Origin: Thermocatellispora tengchongensis
GTDB lineage: Bacteria; Actinomycetota; Actinomycetes; Streptosporangiales; Streptosporangiaceae
Assembly (NCBI RefSeq): GCF_014202315.1
Contig: NZ_JACHGN010000003.1
Location: forward strand, 496,001 to 560,000
Reading direction: 5' to 3'
DNA length: 64,000 bases
This document shows positions 24,119-32,668 of the stretch, in pieces. Made by a program: the position numbers and the translations under genes. The notes beneath the pieces are model-generated. The model saw only the letters and a program-made list of their open reading frames with translations. It was not told the origin of the DNA and did not search any database. The stretch's first letter is position 1, and each line of letters starts with the position of its first letter.

Positions 24119-25154
24119 CAACGGGCCCTTCAGCGGCGGCTTCGCCCGGCTGTCGGACATCGCCGAGCAGGCCGGGGTCAGCGAGGCCACGGTCAGCCGG
24201 GTGCTCAACGGCAAGCCGGGCGTCTCCGCCGCCACCCGGCAGGCCGTGCTGGTCGCGCTGGACCTGATGGGGTACGAGCGCCCGCAGCGGCTGCGCCAGC
24301 GCAGCAACGGCCTGGTCGGGCTGGTCACCCCGGAGCTGGACAACCCGATCTTCCCCGCCTTCGCCCAGGCGTTCGAGCGGGCGCTGACCCAGCACGGCTA
24401 CACGCCGCTGCTGTGCACCCAGCTCCCCGGCGGGGCGGTGGAGGACGAGTTCACCGAGCTGCTGGTCGAGCGCGGGGTGAGCGGGATCATCTTCGTGTCG
24501 GGGCTGCACGCCGACACCAGCGCCCGCTCCGACCGCTACACCCAGCTCATCGGCCAGGGCGTGCCGATCGTGCTGCTCAACGGGCACGCCGACGACGTAC
24601 AGGCGCCGTTCATCTCGCCCGACGACCGCACCGCCGCCCGGCTGGCCGTGCAGCACCTCGCCGACCTCGGCCACGAGCAGATCGGGCTGGCGGTCGGCCC
24701 GCGCCGGTTCGTCCCGGTGATCCGCAAGATCGAGGGCTTCACCGAGGCGATGGCCCGCCTGTTCGGCAAGCCGGTGGACGGCCTGATCGCGCACTCGCTG
24801 TTCAGCGTCGAGGGCGGGCAGGCCGCGGCCCGCACCCTGCTCGACCGGGGCTGCACCGGCATCGTGTGCGCCAGCGACCTGATGGCCCTCGGCGCGATCC
24901 GGGCGTGCCGCGAGCGCGGGCTCTCGGTGCCCGGCGACGTGTCGGTGGTCGGCTACGACGACTCGCCGCTGATCGCCTTCACCGACCCGCCGCTCACCAC
25001 CATCCGCCAGCCGATCCAGCCCATGGTGACCACGGCCGTGCACACGCTGCTGGAGGCCATCGCCGGCGCGCCGCTGCGCCACTCCGAGCTGGTGTTCCAG
25101 CCCGAGCTGATCGTGCGGGGCTCCACCGGCTCCGGCCCCAAGATCGCCAGATGA
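24108..25154 (+). CDS. malR: LacI-family regulator, MalR-type (copy 1)
   Basis: The 348-residue protein starts at ATG 24108, within the end of the glucosidase gene. The LacI helix-turn-helix is at residues about 14-35 (LSDIAEQAGVSEATVSRVLN), the hinge helix region follows RQRSNGLVGLVTPELDNPI, and a periplasmic-binding-like effector domain covers the rest (GVSGIIFVSGLHAD, CASDLMALGAIRACRERG, DVSVVGYDDSPLIAFTDPPLTT). It closes the pulA/malEFG/aglA cluster and most likely represses it in the absence of maltodextrin, through TTGCA-type sites between pulA and malE. It is strikingly similar throughout to the LacI protein at 29.8 kb. Confidence 0.88.
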
Positions 25155-25312
25155 CGGGGGCGTGACGCTGGGCGATCCGTTCCTGGAACGTTACCGACAC
25201 ACGACCTGATGGGCCTCCCGCGCGGGGCCGGGGGACGGTACGGTGATCCACCGCGGATAGTTAGCTTTTCAAGCACCTCACAAGTCTCCCGAATCACGCT
25301 GAATGGTGGCCC
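25155..25312. other. Intergenic region before the beta-helix gene
   Basis: These 158 bases hold no gene. AT-richer bases around 25255-25275 (GGATAGTTAGCTTTTCAAG) are a possible promoter for the secreted beta-helix protein. No riboswitch-like blocks or convincing operator were seen. Confidence 0.4.
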
Positions 25313-26623
25313 ATGCTCGACCCCCTGGTGCGCTGGACTCTTCCCGTCGCCGCCGGCCCGCTGCTCGCCGGCCTGGCCGCCCCGGGCGCGGTCGGCTCGC
25401 TCGCGGCGGGCTCGCTGGGCAAGACCGCGGGCGCGGTCTACTACGTCGACTCCCGCTCGGGAGACGACGGGAACGACGGCACCAGCCCCGGCCAGGCCTG
25501 GCAGACCCTCGACCCGGTCAACTCGGCCGACCTCAAGCCCGGCGACACGGTGCGGTTCCGGCGCGGCGGCAAGTGGACCGGCACGCTCACCCTCAGCGCC
25601 CGCGGCACCGCCGCCAAGCCGATCGTCATCACGGCGTACGGCAGCGGCGCCCGGCCGGTGATCGGCCGCAGCGAGGAGGCCACGGCCTGCGTGGTGGTCT
25701 CCGGCACGTACCTCAAGGTGAGCGGCCTGCGGGCGTCCAAGTGCGGCTGGGCCGGCTTCGAGGTCTCCGGCGACCGCAACGAGCTGGTCGACGTGTACGC
25801 CGACGACAACATCACCGGCGTCTGGGTCACCCCCGACGGCTCGCGCAACACCATCCGCGACAGCACCATGGCCGACAACGACCGGATGAGCGTCAACGAC
25901 GACGAGCCCGACAACGACTCCGGCGCCTTCGGCGTGCTCCTCAACGGTGACGACAACCTGGTCACCGGCAACACCATCTCCGGCAGCCACGCCCCCAGCA
26001 TCGACTACAAGACCGACGGCGCCGCCGTGGAGATCTACAACGGCGACCGCAACCGCATCACCCACAACATCTCCCGCGACAACGAGACCTTCACCGAGCT
26101 CGGCGCCGAGAAGGGCAAGACCGCGACCGGCAACGTCTTCGCCCACAACGTGGTCACCTCGCGCAACAAGCGCGGCGCCTTCCTCGTCACCCGCGGCCCC
26201 GGCCACATCGTCGGCCCGGTCAAGGGCACCATCGCGGTGCACAACTCCGTCTACCTGCCCGCCCGCGACACCATCGGCTGGTCCTGCCACGACGGTTGCT
26301 CACCCGGCATCCTCCGCCTGCGCAACAACATCATCGTCGTCGGCGGCGAGATGGGCTACGCCGATGGCAAGGGTGCCGACGAGGGCGGCAACGTCTACCA
26401 GGGCCGCTCCAAGGACTTCGACCTCGGCCCCGGCTCCGTGATCGCCGACCCCCGCTTCCGCAGCCGCACCGACCTCCGCCTCCGCCCCGGCTCCCCGGCC
26501 CTCGGCCGCGCCGCCGACCTCCCCGCCGCCTGGTTCGGCGGCGCCGCCCTGAAGAAGGACGTGACGGGCCGCCCCCTCCCCGCCGACCCCGCCTCCGGCG
26601 CCTACCAGCCCACCCCCCGCTGA
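25313..26623 (+). CDS. Secreted right-handed beta-helix protein (polysaccharide-lyase-like)
   Basis: The 436-residue protein has an N-terminal export signal (LDPLVRWTLPVAAGPLLAGLAAPG). The mature part opens with YYVDSRSGDDGNDGTSPGQAWQTL, the standard start of DUF1565/pectate-lyase-like beta-helix proteins, then shows asparagine-rich coils in succession (SRNTIRDSTMADND, DNLVTGNTISGS, DRNRITHNISRDN, ATGNVFAHNVVTS). The last 60 residues (DPRFRSRTDLRLRPGSPALG) are the usual cap. The fold is secure and the activity is not. Such proteins bind or cleave acidic polysaccharides. It may act on plant or own-envelope polymers; nothing nearby decides this. Confidence 0.8.
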   Translation: MLDPLVRWTLPVAAGPLLAGLAAPGAVGSLAAGSLGKTAGAVYYVDSRSGDDGNDGTSPGQAWQTLDPVNSADLKPGDTVRFRRGGKWTGTLTLSARGTAAKPIVITAYGSGARPVIGRSEEATACVVVSGTYLKVSGLRASKCGWAGFEVSGDRNELVDVYADDNITGVWVTPDGSRNTIRDSTMADNDRMSVNDDEPDNDSGAFGVLLNGDDNLVTGNTISGSHAPSIDYKTDGAAVEIYNGDRNRITHNISRDNETFTELGAEKGKTATGNVFAHNVVTSRNKRGAFLVTRGPGHIVGPVKGTIAVHNSVYLPARDTIGWSCHDGCSPGILRLRNNIIVVGGEMGYADGKGADEGGNVYQGRSKDFDLGPGSVIADPRFRSRTDLRLRPGSPALGRAADLPAAWFGGAALKKDVTGRPLPADPASGAYQPTPR

Positions 26624-26641
26624 CCCCACCCGCCCCCCCGT

Positions 26642-26668
26642 CCGGAACGGTGCGTGTGGCCCGTTCCG
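26642..26668 (+). terminator. Hairpin after the beta-helix gene
   Basis: CCGGAACGG pairs with CCGTTCCGG (9-bp stem, loop TGCGTGTGGC) 18 bases after the stop codon. No U-run follows, as is common in high-GC actinomycetes. Confidence 0.6.
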
Positions 26669-27286
26669 GGCGCGCCCGCGTGTGCTGCCCGCTCCGGTCG
26701 CTACCCGCCTCCGGCCCGCGCGGCGTGGGGTGCGTGAGGCGGCCAGGTCACCCGGGTGATCGGTCTTAGGGTCGCCCCGGATCAGGCTCCCCTCGGGGCC
26801 TTGAGGCGGTCGCCTTGGCTGTTGCGGGTTGATCCGCCCTTTTCTCGGGGCCGTCGCCCTTCGGGCGTGTCGCCCTTCGGGCGTGTCGCCCTTCGGGCGT
26901 GTCGCCCTTCGGCCGTGCTGCCCTTCGACTGTGCCGTCCTTCCGCCGTGCCGGTCCATGCGTCCGCCCCGCCCCCTTCCGGGGCCGGTCCCGATCCGGGC
27001 CCAGGGTTCGTCCGTCCTCCTCCTCGGGGTCGTCGGGCACCTGCGGCCTGCCCGCACCGGCCCGGCGCGTCCGACTCGCTCTTGGCGGGTGGGGGGTCTG
27101 GGTGGGTTTGTGGGGGTTTGAGGGGGAGTTTCGGGAATGGGGAGGGAAAGGGTAAATGGGGGGTTGGCAGGGGTGGGGGCGGGGATGTTGGGGTGGGGGG
27201 GTTGTGGCAGCATGCCGGACATTTCCGTGGAACGTGCTGGAAACCTGCTTACGACAGTGTGTGTGGCGAAAGAGGGGTGATCGTCG
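26669..27286. other. Gene-free stretch with a tandem palindromic array and a G-rich tract
   Basis: About 620 bases carry no frame with a plausible start and codon bias. The first part is unstructured. A 16-base tandem repeat occupies 26853-26948. From about 27080 to 27205 the plus strand consists of many runs of 3-7 G separated by short spacers. The last 60 bases before the ACT-domain gene probably carry its promoter. Confidence 0.6.
26853..26948. repeat. 16-base tandem repeat, six units, each a small hairpin
   Basis: The unit GTCGCCCTTCGGGCGT occurs exactly three times (26853-26900), then once with one change (26901-26916), then twice in degenerate form (26917-26948). Inside each good unit CGCCC-TTC-GGGCG forms a 5-bp hairpin, so the array folds into a string of small stem-loops on either strand. 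There are no spacers, which excludes a CRISPR. Confidence 0.85.
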
Positions 27287-28012
27287 ATGCTCATGCGGCT
27301 GAGGGTGTCGCTGCCGGACCGGCCCGGGGCGCTGGGGCAGGTGGCCAGGGCGCTGGGGGCTCTGGGGGCGGACATCCACCAGGTCACGGTGCTGGACCGG
27401 GAGGCCGGGAGGGCCGTGGACGACTTCACGGTGTCCTGGCCGGGGGCGCCGGATCAGGACGAGGTGCGGGACCGGCTGTCGGCGGTGCCGGGGGTGCACG
27501 TTGAGGGGGCGTGGCACACCCGGGAGGTGCCCGGGTCGGCGCCGGACTACGATCTGCTGCGGCATGTGGCCGCCGAGCCGGTGCGGGCCTTCACGACGCT
27601 GGTGGACGCGCTGCCGGATCTCGTGGGGGCCGACTGGGCGCTCACCGTGCCGGCGGCGGACGTCGCGCCGGGGGCCAGGCCGGCGGTGGTGCACCGGAGC
27701 TGGCGGGCGCCCGAGGTGCTGGAGCTGCGCGAGCCGCTCTCCCCGCGGGCCGCGGCGCTCAGGGACGGCGACGTGCGGCTGATGAGCGTGCCGCTGGCCG
27801 ACACCGGGCTGTGGCTGTTCGTGGGGCGCGCCGAGGGCGTGGGGCTCGCCTTCCACCGGGCCGAGCTGGACCGGGTGGTGCGCCTGACCGAGATCATCAC
27901 CATGCTGGCCCGTACGGGACGAGCCGCCGCGGTCGCCGCCGCCGGTGTCGGGGCGGAGGTCGAGATGGCGATGACCGGGAAGGAGGAGCCCGCCGCGGAG
28001 GGGACAGTGTGA
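27287..28012 (+). CDS. ACT-domain protein of unknown role
   Basis: The 241-residue protein starts with an ACT domain (residues about 2-75: MRLRVSLPDRPGALGQVARALGALGADIHQVTVLDREAGRA), the small ligand-binding fold that usually senses amino acids. The remaining 165 residues contain RPAVVHRSWRAPEVLELREPL and GVGLAFHRAELDRVVRLTEI, and resemble a conserved actinomycete extension without assigned function. There are no membrane segments, so it is cytosolic. It ends 3 bases from the convergent MsiK gene. It may be a regulator of amino-acid metabolism, but no partner gene is nearby. Confidence 0.75.
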   Translation: MLMRLRVSLPDRPGALGQVARALGALGADIHQVTVLDREAGRAVDDFTVSWPGAPDQDEVRDRLSAVPGVHVEGAWHTREVPGSAPDYDLLRHVAAEPVRAFTTLVDALPDLVGADWALTVPAADVAPGARPAVVHRSWRAPEVLELREPLSPRAAALRDGDVRLMSVPLADTGLWLFVGRAEGVGLAFHRAELDRVVRLTEIITMLARTGRAAAVAAAGVGAEVEMAMTGKEEPAAEGTV

Positions 28013-28015
28013 GCC

Positions 28016-29305
28016 TCAGCGCCGCGGCGGGTCGATCCGGTTGCCGTCGGTGGTGAAGAGCATGATGCGGTTCAGGTCCACGCCCACCTTGGCGTACTCG
28101 CCGGCCCGCCATACGGGGCGCGACCCGAGCCGTACGATCAGGTCGGCGCGGCGGTGGCTGCCGCTGTGCCCGTTGCCGTTGGCCGTGGGGTCGTGCTCGG
28201 GCTCGGGCGCGGAGCCGTTGATCAGGCGGCGGATCATGGAGCGGGCCCGGCTGCCGGCCGACCCGCCGTTGGCGGCGGCCCTGGCCTGCCGGGGGTCCGG
28301 CGGCTCGGGCACCGGCACGGAGGGCAGGCCCGCCTCGATGTAGGCCAGCCACTCGTGGCCGTGGTACTCCAGGGTGCGCACCCGGCCGAAGAAGCACGGG
28401 CCGTCGTAGTTCTCCGGCACCGGCGCGAGCGCGTCCGGCCGGATGCCGACGATGATGTGGCCCCCGGTGTACTTCGACACCGCGTACGCCCGCGGATCGG
28501 TCCACTGGATGGTGAGCTGACTCGGCCCGAAGTCCAGCAGGATGTACTGGTTCTGCGGGGTGTGCACCTCGGGCGCGAGCAGGTTGAGCTGCTGGGAGTT
28601 GAGGAAGGCCGCGGTGAAGGCGGTGGCCGGGTCGTTGTAGACCTGCCCGGGGGTGCCGACGTCCTGCAGCACCCCGCGGTTCATGATCGCGATGCGGTCG
28701 GCCAGCGTCAGCGCCTCCACCTGGTCGTGGGTGACGTAGATCGTGGTGACGCCGAGCGCCCGCACCAGCGAGGAGATCTCCATGCGCAGCTCGGTGCGCA
28801 TGCCGGCGTCCAGGTTGGACAGTGGCTCGTCCATCAGGAACAGCGAGGGCTGGCGCACGATCGCCCGGCCCATCGCGACCCGCTGGCGCTGGCCGCCGGA
28901 GAGGGTTCCGGGGCGGCGTTCCAGGGTCTCGTCGATGTGCAGCGCCTTGGACAGTTCGGTGACCCGCTCCCTGACCAGGTTGGGGTCGGCCTTGGCGATC
29001 TCCAGGGGGAACGACAGGTTGCCGCGCACGGTGCGGTGCGGGTAGAGGGCCCCGTTCTGGAACACCATGGCCACGTCGCGGTCGCGGGGTGCGAGGTGGT
29101 TGGCGATGCGGCCGTCGAGCCACAGGTCGCCCTGCGTGATGTCCTCCAGGCCGGCGATCATCCGTAACAGCGTGGACTTGCCGCATCCGGACGGGCCGAG
29201 GAGTACGAGCAGTTCACCGTCCTCGGCGCGAAGATTCAGTCGGTCCACGGCGAGGTACCCGCCCGGGTACACCTTGGTCACGTTGTCGAGGACGACCGTA
29301 CTCAT
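28016..29305 (-). CDS. msiK: MsiK-type sugar ABC transporter ATPase
   Basis: The 429-residue protein starts at ATG 29305, with GGAG upstream. Walker A is GPSGCGKST (~37), the Q-loop FQNGALYPH (~80), the signature LSGGQRQR (~134), Walker B LFLMDEP (~155) and the H-loop VTHD (~190). A MOBE/TOBE regulatory domain follows. MsiK-like ATPases (about 370-380 residues) serve several carbohydrate importers at once. Here a basic, low-complexity insert of about 50 residues (RQARAAANGG to GHSGSHRR) lies within the regulatory domain. No transporter genes adjoin it, which fits a shared ATPase for MalEFG and others. Confidence 0.85.
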   Translation of the reverse strand: MSTVVLDNVTKVYPGGYLAVDRLNLRAEDGELLVLLGPSGCGKSTLLRMIAGLEDITQGDLWLDGRIANHLAPRDRDVAMVFQNGALYPHRTVRGNLSFPLEIAKADPNLVRERVTELSKALHIDETLERRPGTLSGGQRQRVAMGRAIVRQPSLFLMDEPLSNLDAGMRTELRMEISSLVRALGVTTIYVTHDQVEALTLADRIAIMNRGVLQDVGTPGQVYNDPATAFTAAFLNSQQLNLLAPEVHTPQNQYILLDFGPSQLTIQWTDPRAYAVSKYTGGHIIVGIRPDALAPVPENYDGPCFFGRVRTLEYHGHEWLAYIEAGLPSVPVPEPPDPRQARAAANGGSAGSRARSMIRRLINGSAPEPEHDPTANGNGHSGSHRRADLIVRLGSRPVWRAGEYAKVGVDLNRIMLFTTDGNRIDPPRR

Positions 29306-29337
29306 TGGCCTGCTCCGCCCACGTTTGTGAAATGTCT

Positions 29338-29367
29338 GATCAGCCCCCCACAGTGGGGCCGCTGATC
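29338..29367 (-). promoter_or_regulatory. Stem-loop in the msiK leader
   Basis: GATCAGC (29338-29344) pairs with GCTGATC (29361-29367), and inside it CCCCAC pairs with GTGGGG, 33 bases upstream of the msiK start codon. It could be a transcript hairpin controlling msiK or an operator. The wider 29306-29825 interval between msiK and the divergent LacI gene has no gene. It holds two direct CTTGCCG repeats (29651-29657 and 29671-29677), 20 bases apart, that could be regulator sites. Confidence 0.45.
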
Positions 29368-29825
29368 CGCAGGTCCGAGTACGGGCGCCAGGCGCCGGCT
29401 GTGGCGGTGCTGATTGATGAGGTAGTACATCGCGAGCGAGCGCTCTGTGTCCATACATGGCTAGAAATTTCTGTATCGATGGTGTTTCGACGTGACATTT
29501 CCGGCCTGCCGGTAACCGTGCTGTAGCCGATCCCGTTACCGGCCCCCCGAGGCCGGTTCCGCCCGATTACGGCCCGGCACAAAATCGGGGTCTGCCCTGG
29601 GCCGAGCCGCTGAGCTGCGCGTTCGCCCCTGAAACCGTGATCTGGAACTGCTTGCCGAAAGTTTCGCCGTCTTGCCGTCCGAGGTTCACCGGTTGTCACG
29701 TTCTAAGTCATCGCACTCCATGGGGCCGAGCCCGATTTCACCGCGATGTCACGGCGCCGTCACACCCGCCGCGGCGCCGCTCGGCGTACGCGAGCACAGG
29801 TGGGCGCGCGCGTAAAGTACTGTCC

Positions 29826-30848
29826 ATGAACGGCACCAGGCTCTCCGACATCGCAGCCCAGGCAGGGGTCAGTGAGGCGACCGTGAGCAGGGTGCTGAAC
29901 GGCAAGCCCGGCGTGTCGCAGGCGACCAGGCAGGCCGTGCTCACCGCGCTCGACCTGATGGGGTACGAGCGCCCGCAGCGGCTGCGCCAGCGCAGCAACG
30001 GCCTGATCGGGCTGGTCACCCCGGAGCTGGACAACCCGATCTTCCCGGCGTTCGCCCAGGCGGTGGAGAAGGTGCTCACCCAGCACGGTTACACGCCGGT
30101 GCTGTGCACCCAGCTCCCCGGCTGCGCCCCCGAGGACGAGTTCACCGAGCTGCTCATCGACCGCGGCGTCAGCGGCATCGTGTTCGTCTCCGGCCTGCAC
30201 GCCGACACCACCGCCCGCATGGACCGCTACCAGAAGCTCACCGAGCGCGGGCTGCCGATCGTGCTGGTCGACGGCTACAACGAGCACATCGAGGCGCCGT
30301 TCATCTCCCCCGACGACCGGCTGTCGTCCCGGCTGGCCGTGCAGCACCTCGTGGACCTCGGGCACGAGCGCATCGGGCTGGCGGCCGGGCCGCGCCGGTT
30401 CGTGCCGGTCATCCGCAAGATCGAGGGCTACACCCAGGCCATGGAGCGGCTGCTCGGGCCGGGCTCGGCCGACGACCTGATCGCCCACTCGCTGTTCACC
30501 GTCGAGGGCGGGCAGGCCGCCGCGGGCTCGCTGCTCGAACGCGGCTGCACCGGCATCGTGTGCGCCAGCGACCTGATGGCCCTCGGCGCGATCCGGGCCT
30601 GCCGCGACCGCGGCCTGTCGGTGCCCGGCGACGTGTCGGTGGTCGGCTTCGACGACTCGCCGCTGATCGCCTTCACCGACCCGCCGCTGACCACCGTGCG
30701 CAAGCCGATCGGCCCGATGGCCGCCGCGGCGGTCGAGACGCTGCTGGAGGGGATCAACGGCGCCCCGGCCAAGCACGTCGAGCTGGTCTTCCAGCCCGAG
30801 CTGGTGGTGCGCGGCTCCACCGGCTCCGGCCCCCGTGTCAGCCGCTGA
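29826..30848 (+). CDS. LacI-family regulator, MalR paralogue (copy 2)
   Basis: The 340-residue protein starts at ATG 29826. Its helix-turn-helix (LSDIAAQAGVSEATVSRVLN) differs from copy 1 at a single residue across this stretch, and long identical runs continue into the hinge (ATRQAVL, LDLMGYERPQRLRQRSNGL) and the effector domain (RRFVPVIRKIEG, CASDLMALGAIRACR). The two very probably read the same operator. Divergence is higher around the sugar pocket (VDGYNEHIEAPF versus LNGHADDVQAPF), which hints at another inducer. It is divergent from msiK and 22 bases upstream of a PfkB kinase, so it may tie the shared ATPase or the kinase to sugar supply. Confidence 0.87.
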   Translation: MNGTRLSDIAAQAGVSEATVSRVLNGKPGVSQATRQAVLTALDLMGYERPQRLRQRSNGLIGLVTPELDNPIFPAFAQAVEKVLTQHGYTPVLCTQLPGCAPEDEFTELLIDRGVSGIVFVSGLHADTTARMDRYQKLTERGLPIVLVDGYNEHIEAPFISPDDRLSSRLAVQHLVDLGHERIGLAAGPRRFVPVIRKIEGYTQAMERLLGPGSADDLIAHSLFTVEGGQAAAGSLLERGCTGIVCASDLMALGAIRACRDRGLSVPGDVSVVGFDDSPLIAFTDPPLTTVRKPIGPMAAAAVETLLEGINGAPAKHVELVFQPELVVRGSTGSGPRVSR

Positions 30849-30870
30849 CGATCCGACAGGAGTGCCCTTC

Positions 30871-31764
30871 GTGAGCCTCGACGTGCTCGTGGTCGGCGGC
30901 GCCGGCGTGGACACCACCGTCTACGTCCCCGTGCTGCCCCTACCCTACGCCGACACGTACGCCGTGCCGCCCATCGTGGACCGCATCGGCAACACCGGCG
31001 CCGGGGTCGTGCTCGGCTGCCACGCGCTCGGCCTGGCCGCCAAGCTGGTGGACATCATCGGCGACGACCCGCAGGGCCGGCTCGTACGCGAGACGATGGA
31101 GGCGCGCGGCGTCCCGTTCGCCTACGAGGTCTCCGCGGCCGGCACCCGGCGCAGCGTCCTGCTGGTGGACGACGAGGGCCGCCGCCTGTCGCTGTACGAT
31201 CCGCGGTTCACGCCCGGCGAGCGGCTCTCGGCCGCGAGCTACCGCGACGACCTCGCCGCGGCCCGGCACGTCCACCTGTCGATCACCGACTTCTCCCGCC
31301 ACCTGTACCCCGAGGTGCGCGAGGCGGGCGTGCCCTGCTCCACCGACCTGCACGACTGGGACGGCCGCGCCGACTACCAGAAGGACTTCGCCTACGGCTC
31401 CGACCTGGTGTTCCTGTCGGCCGCAGCCCTGGACGACATGGGCGAGACGATGCGCGCGATCCTGCGCGGCGGACGGGCGGAGGCCGTGATCTGCACGGCC
31501 GGGGCGCGCGGGGCGTACCTGCTGACCGACCCCGACGGCGAGCCGCGGCACACCCCGCCCGCGCCGCTGCCCGGCCCGGTCGCCGACAGCAACGGCGCCG
31601 GCGACGCGTTCGTCTCCGGCTTCCTGTACGGCAGGCTGCGCGGGCGCGACGTGGAGGAGTGCATGCGGCTCGGCGCCATCGCCGGGGCCCACGCCTGCGC
31701 CACGACCGGCACCCACGAGGCCCCGATCGACGAGCGCACACTGCTGCGCCGCGCCGGCCGCTGA
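30871..31764 (+). CDS. PfkB-family carbohydrate kinase
   Basis: The 297-residue protein starts at GTG 30871, supported by AGGAG 10 bases upstream; the open frame extends to 30835 but would overlap the LacI gene. It shows the ribokinase fold: VVGGAGVDTTVYVP at the N-terminus, the GNTGAGVVLGCHALGL substrate motif (~45), and the second PfkB signature DSNGAGDAFVSGFLYGRL (~250) with the catalytic Asp in GAGDAF. The substrate could be a sugar such as 2-keto-3-deoxygluconate, fructose or ribose, or a nucleoside. The nearby Entner-Doudoroff operon makes a ketodeoxy sugar attractive but not demonstrated. Confidence 0.85.
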   Translation: MSLDVLVVGGAGVDTTVYVPVLPLPYADTYAVPPIVDRIGNTGAGVVLGCHALGLAAKLVDIIGDDPQGRLVRETMEARGVPFAYEVSAAGTRRSVLLVDDEGRRLSLYDPRFTPGERLSAASYRDDLAAARHVHLSITDFSRHLYPEVREAGVPCSTDLHDWDGRADYQKDFAYGSDLVFLSAAALDDMGETMRAILRGGRAEAVICTAGARGAYLLTDPDGEPRHTPPAPLPGPVADSNGAGDAFVSGFLYGRLRGRDVEECMRLGAIAGAHACATTGTHEAPIDERTLLRRAGR

Positions 31765-31849
31765 CCTGCGGCCGGCCGGAAACGGGGCGGGCCCGTGCCG
31801 CCGGCCGGCCGCTGACCTGCGGCCGGCCGGAAAATGGGGCGGGCCCGTG
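31753..31849. repeat. Near-exact duplication of the PfkB gene 3' end
   Basis: About 45 bases starting GCCGGCCGCTGACC, which include the stop codon of the kinase gene (31753-31797), recur at 31804-31849. The copies differ only by a 1-base indel and one substitution in the A-run. The period is about 51 bases. The second copy leads into the terminator stem. Confidence 0.85.
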
Positions 31850-31874
31850 GCGCCGGTCAGGCGGCCACGGGCCC
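31841..31874 (+). terminator. Hairpin after the PfkB gene
   Basis: GGGCCCGTGGC (31841-31851) pairs with GCCACGGGCCC (31864-31874), an 11-bp perfect stem with a 12-base loop. No U-run follows. The left arm was supplied by the duplicated 3' end of the kinase gene. The stem probably serves both this gene and, in the other direction, the region beyond eda. The rest of 31875-32039 shows no gene. Confidence 0.65.
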
Positions 31875-32039
31875 CATTCCATGATCCCGGCGCCGGGTCG
31901 CGGCGCCGTCCATGGCCACCGGCTGCCCGAGGGAGGCCGGGCGCCGGCGTCGCTGTTGCAGGGTCACCCCTGAACGATCACGCCTGTGCATGCTAGCGGT
32001 CACGACTCGGGCTCACTCCGCCGCGTGGCCGCCGGTGGG

Positions 32040-32654
32040 TCAGGGCTTGAGCGCGGCGGCCTCCGCGGCGAGCTTCTCGATCCGCGCGTAGTCGCCGGAG
32101 GCGAGCGCGTCGGCCGGGGTCAGCCAGGTGCCGCCCACGCAGCCCACGTTGGGCAGGGCGAGGTAGGCGGGCGCGTTCTCGGGCCGGATGCCGCCGGTGG
32201 GGCAGAAGCGCACCTCGGGCAGCGGGCCGGCCAGCGCCTTGAGGTAGGCCAGGCCGCCAGCGGGCTCGGCCGGGAAGAACTTCATCTCGCCGATGCCGCG
32301 CTCGGCCAGGGTCATGACCTCGGTGGCGGTGGCCACGCCGGGCAGGAACGGGATCTCGCTGCCCACCATCGCGTCCACGAGCGCCGGGGAGGTGCCCGGG
32401 CTGACCAGGAACTTGGCGCCCGCGTCGAGCGAGGCGGCGACGTCGGCGGGCGTGCGCACGGTGCCGGCGCCCACGATCGCGTCGGGCACCTCGGCCGCGA
32501 TGCGCCGGATCGCCTCCAGGGCGGGCGCGGTGCGCAGCGTGACCTCGATGACCGGCAGGCCGCCCGAGACCAGGGCGCGGGCCATGGGCACCGCGGTGTC
32601 AACGTCCTCCACGACGACGACGGGCACGACGGGGGCGAGGTCGAGCAGGGGCAT
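32040..32654 (-). CDS. eda: KDPG aldolase (2-keto-3-deoxy-6-phosphogluconate aldolase)
   Basis: The 204-residue enzyme starts at ATG 32654 because GGAGG precedes it by 5 bases; the frame is open 18 codons further up. It is a class I aldolase with Glu and Arg in VIEVTLRT (~residue 32-39), a phosphate-binding GAGTVRT, the Schiff-base Lys in GEMKFFPAE (~125) and CPTGGI. It splits KDPG to pyruvate and glyceraldehyde-3-phosphate. It is the last gene of the zwf-edd-glk-eda operon, 14 bases after glk. Confidence 0.93.
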   Translation of the reverse strand: MPLLDLAPVVPVVVVEDVDTAVPMARALVSGGLPVIEVTLRTAPALEAIRRIAAEVPDAIVGAGTVRTPADVAASLDAGAKFLVSPGTSPALVDAMVGSEIPFLPGVATATEVMTLAERGIGEMKFFPAEPAGGLAYLKALAGPLPEVRFCPTGGIRPENAPAYLALPNVGCVGGTWLTPADALASGDYARIEKLAAEAAALKP

Positions 32655-32668
32655 GCGGTCCTCCGTAG

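Noticed and set aside
26853-26948. CRISPR array
   Set aside because: The units are only 16 bases and abut each other with no unique spacers, and no cas genes are nearby.
26782-27429. Minus-strand frame through the 16-base repeats and G-rich tract
   Set aside because: The low-complexity Arg/Pro/Thr-rich product has no domain, and the frame crosses into the antisense of the ACT-domain gene.
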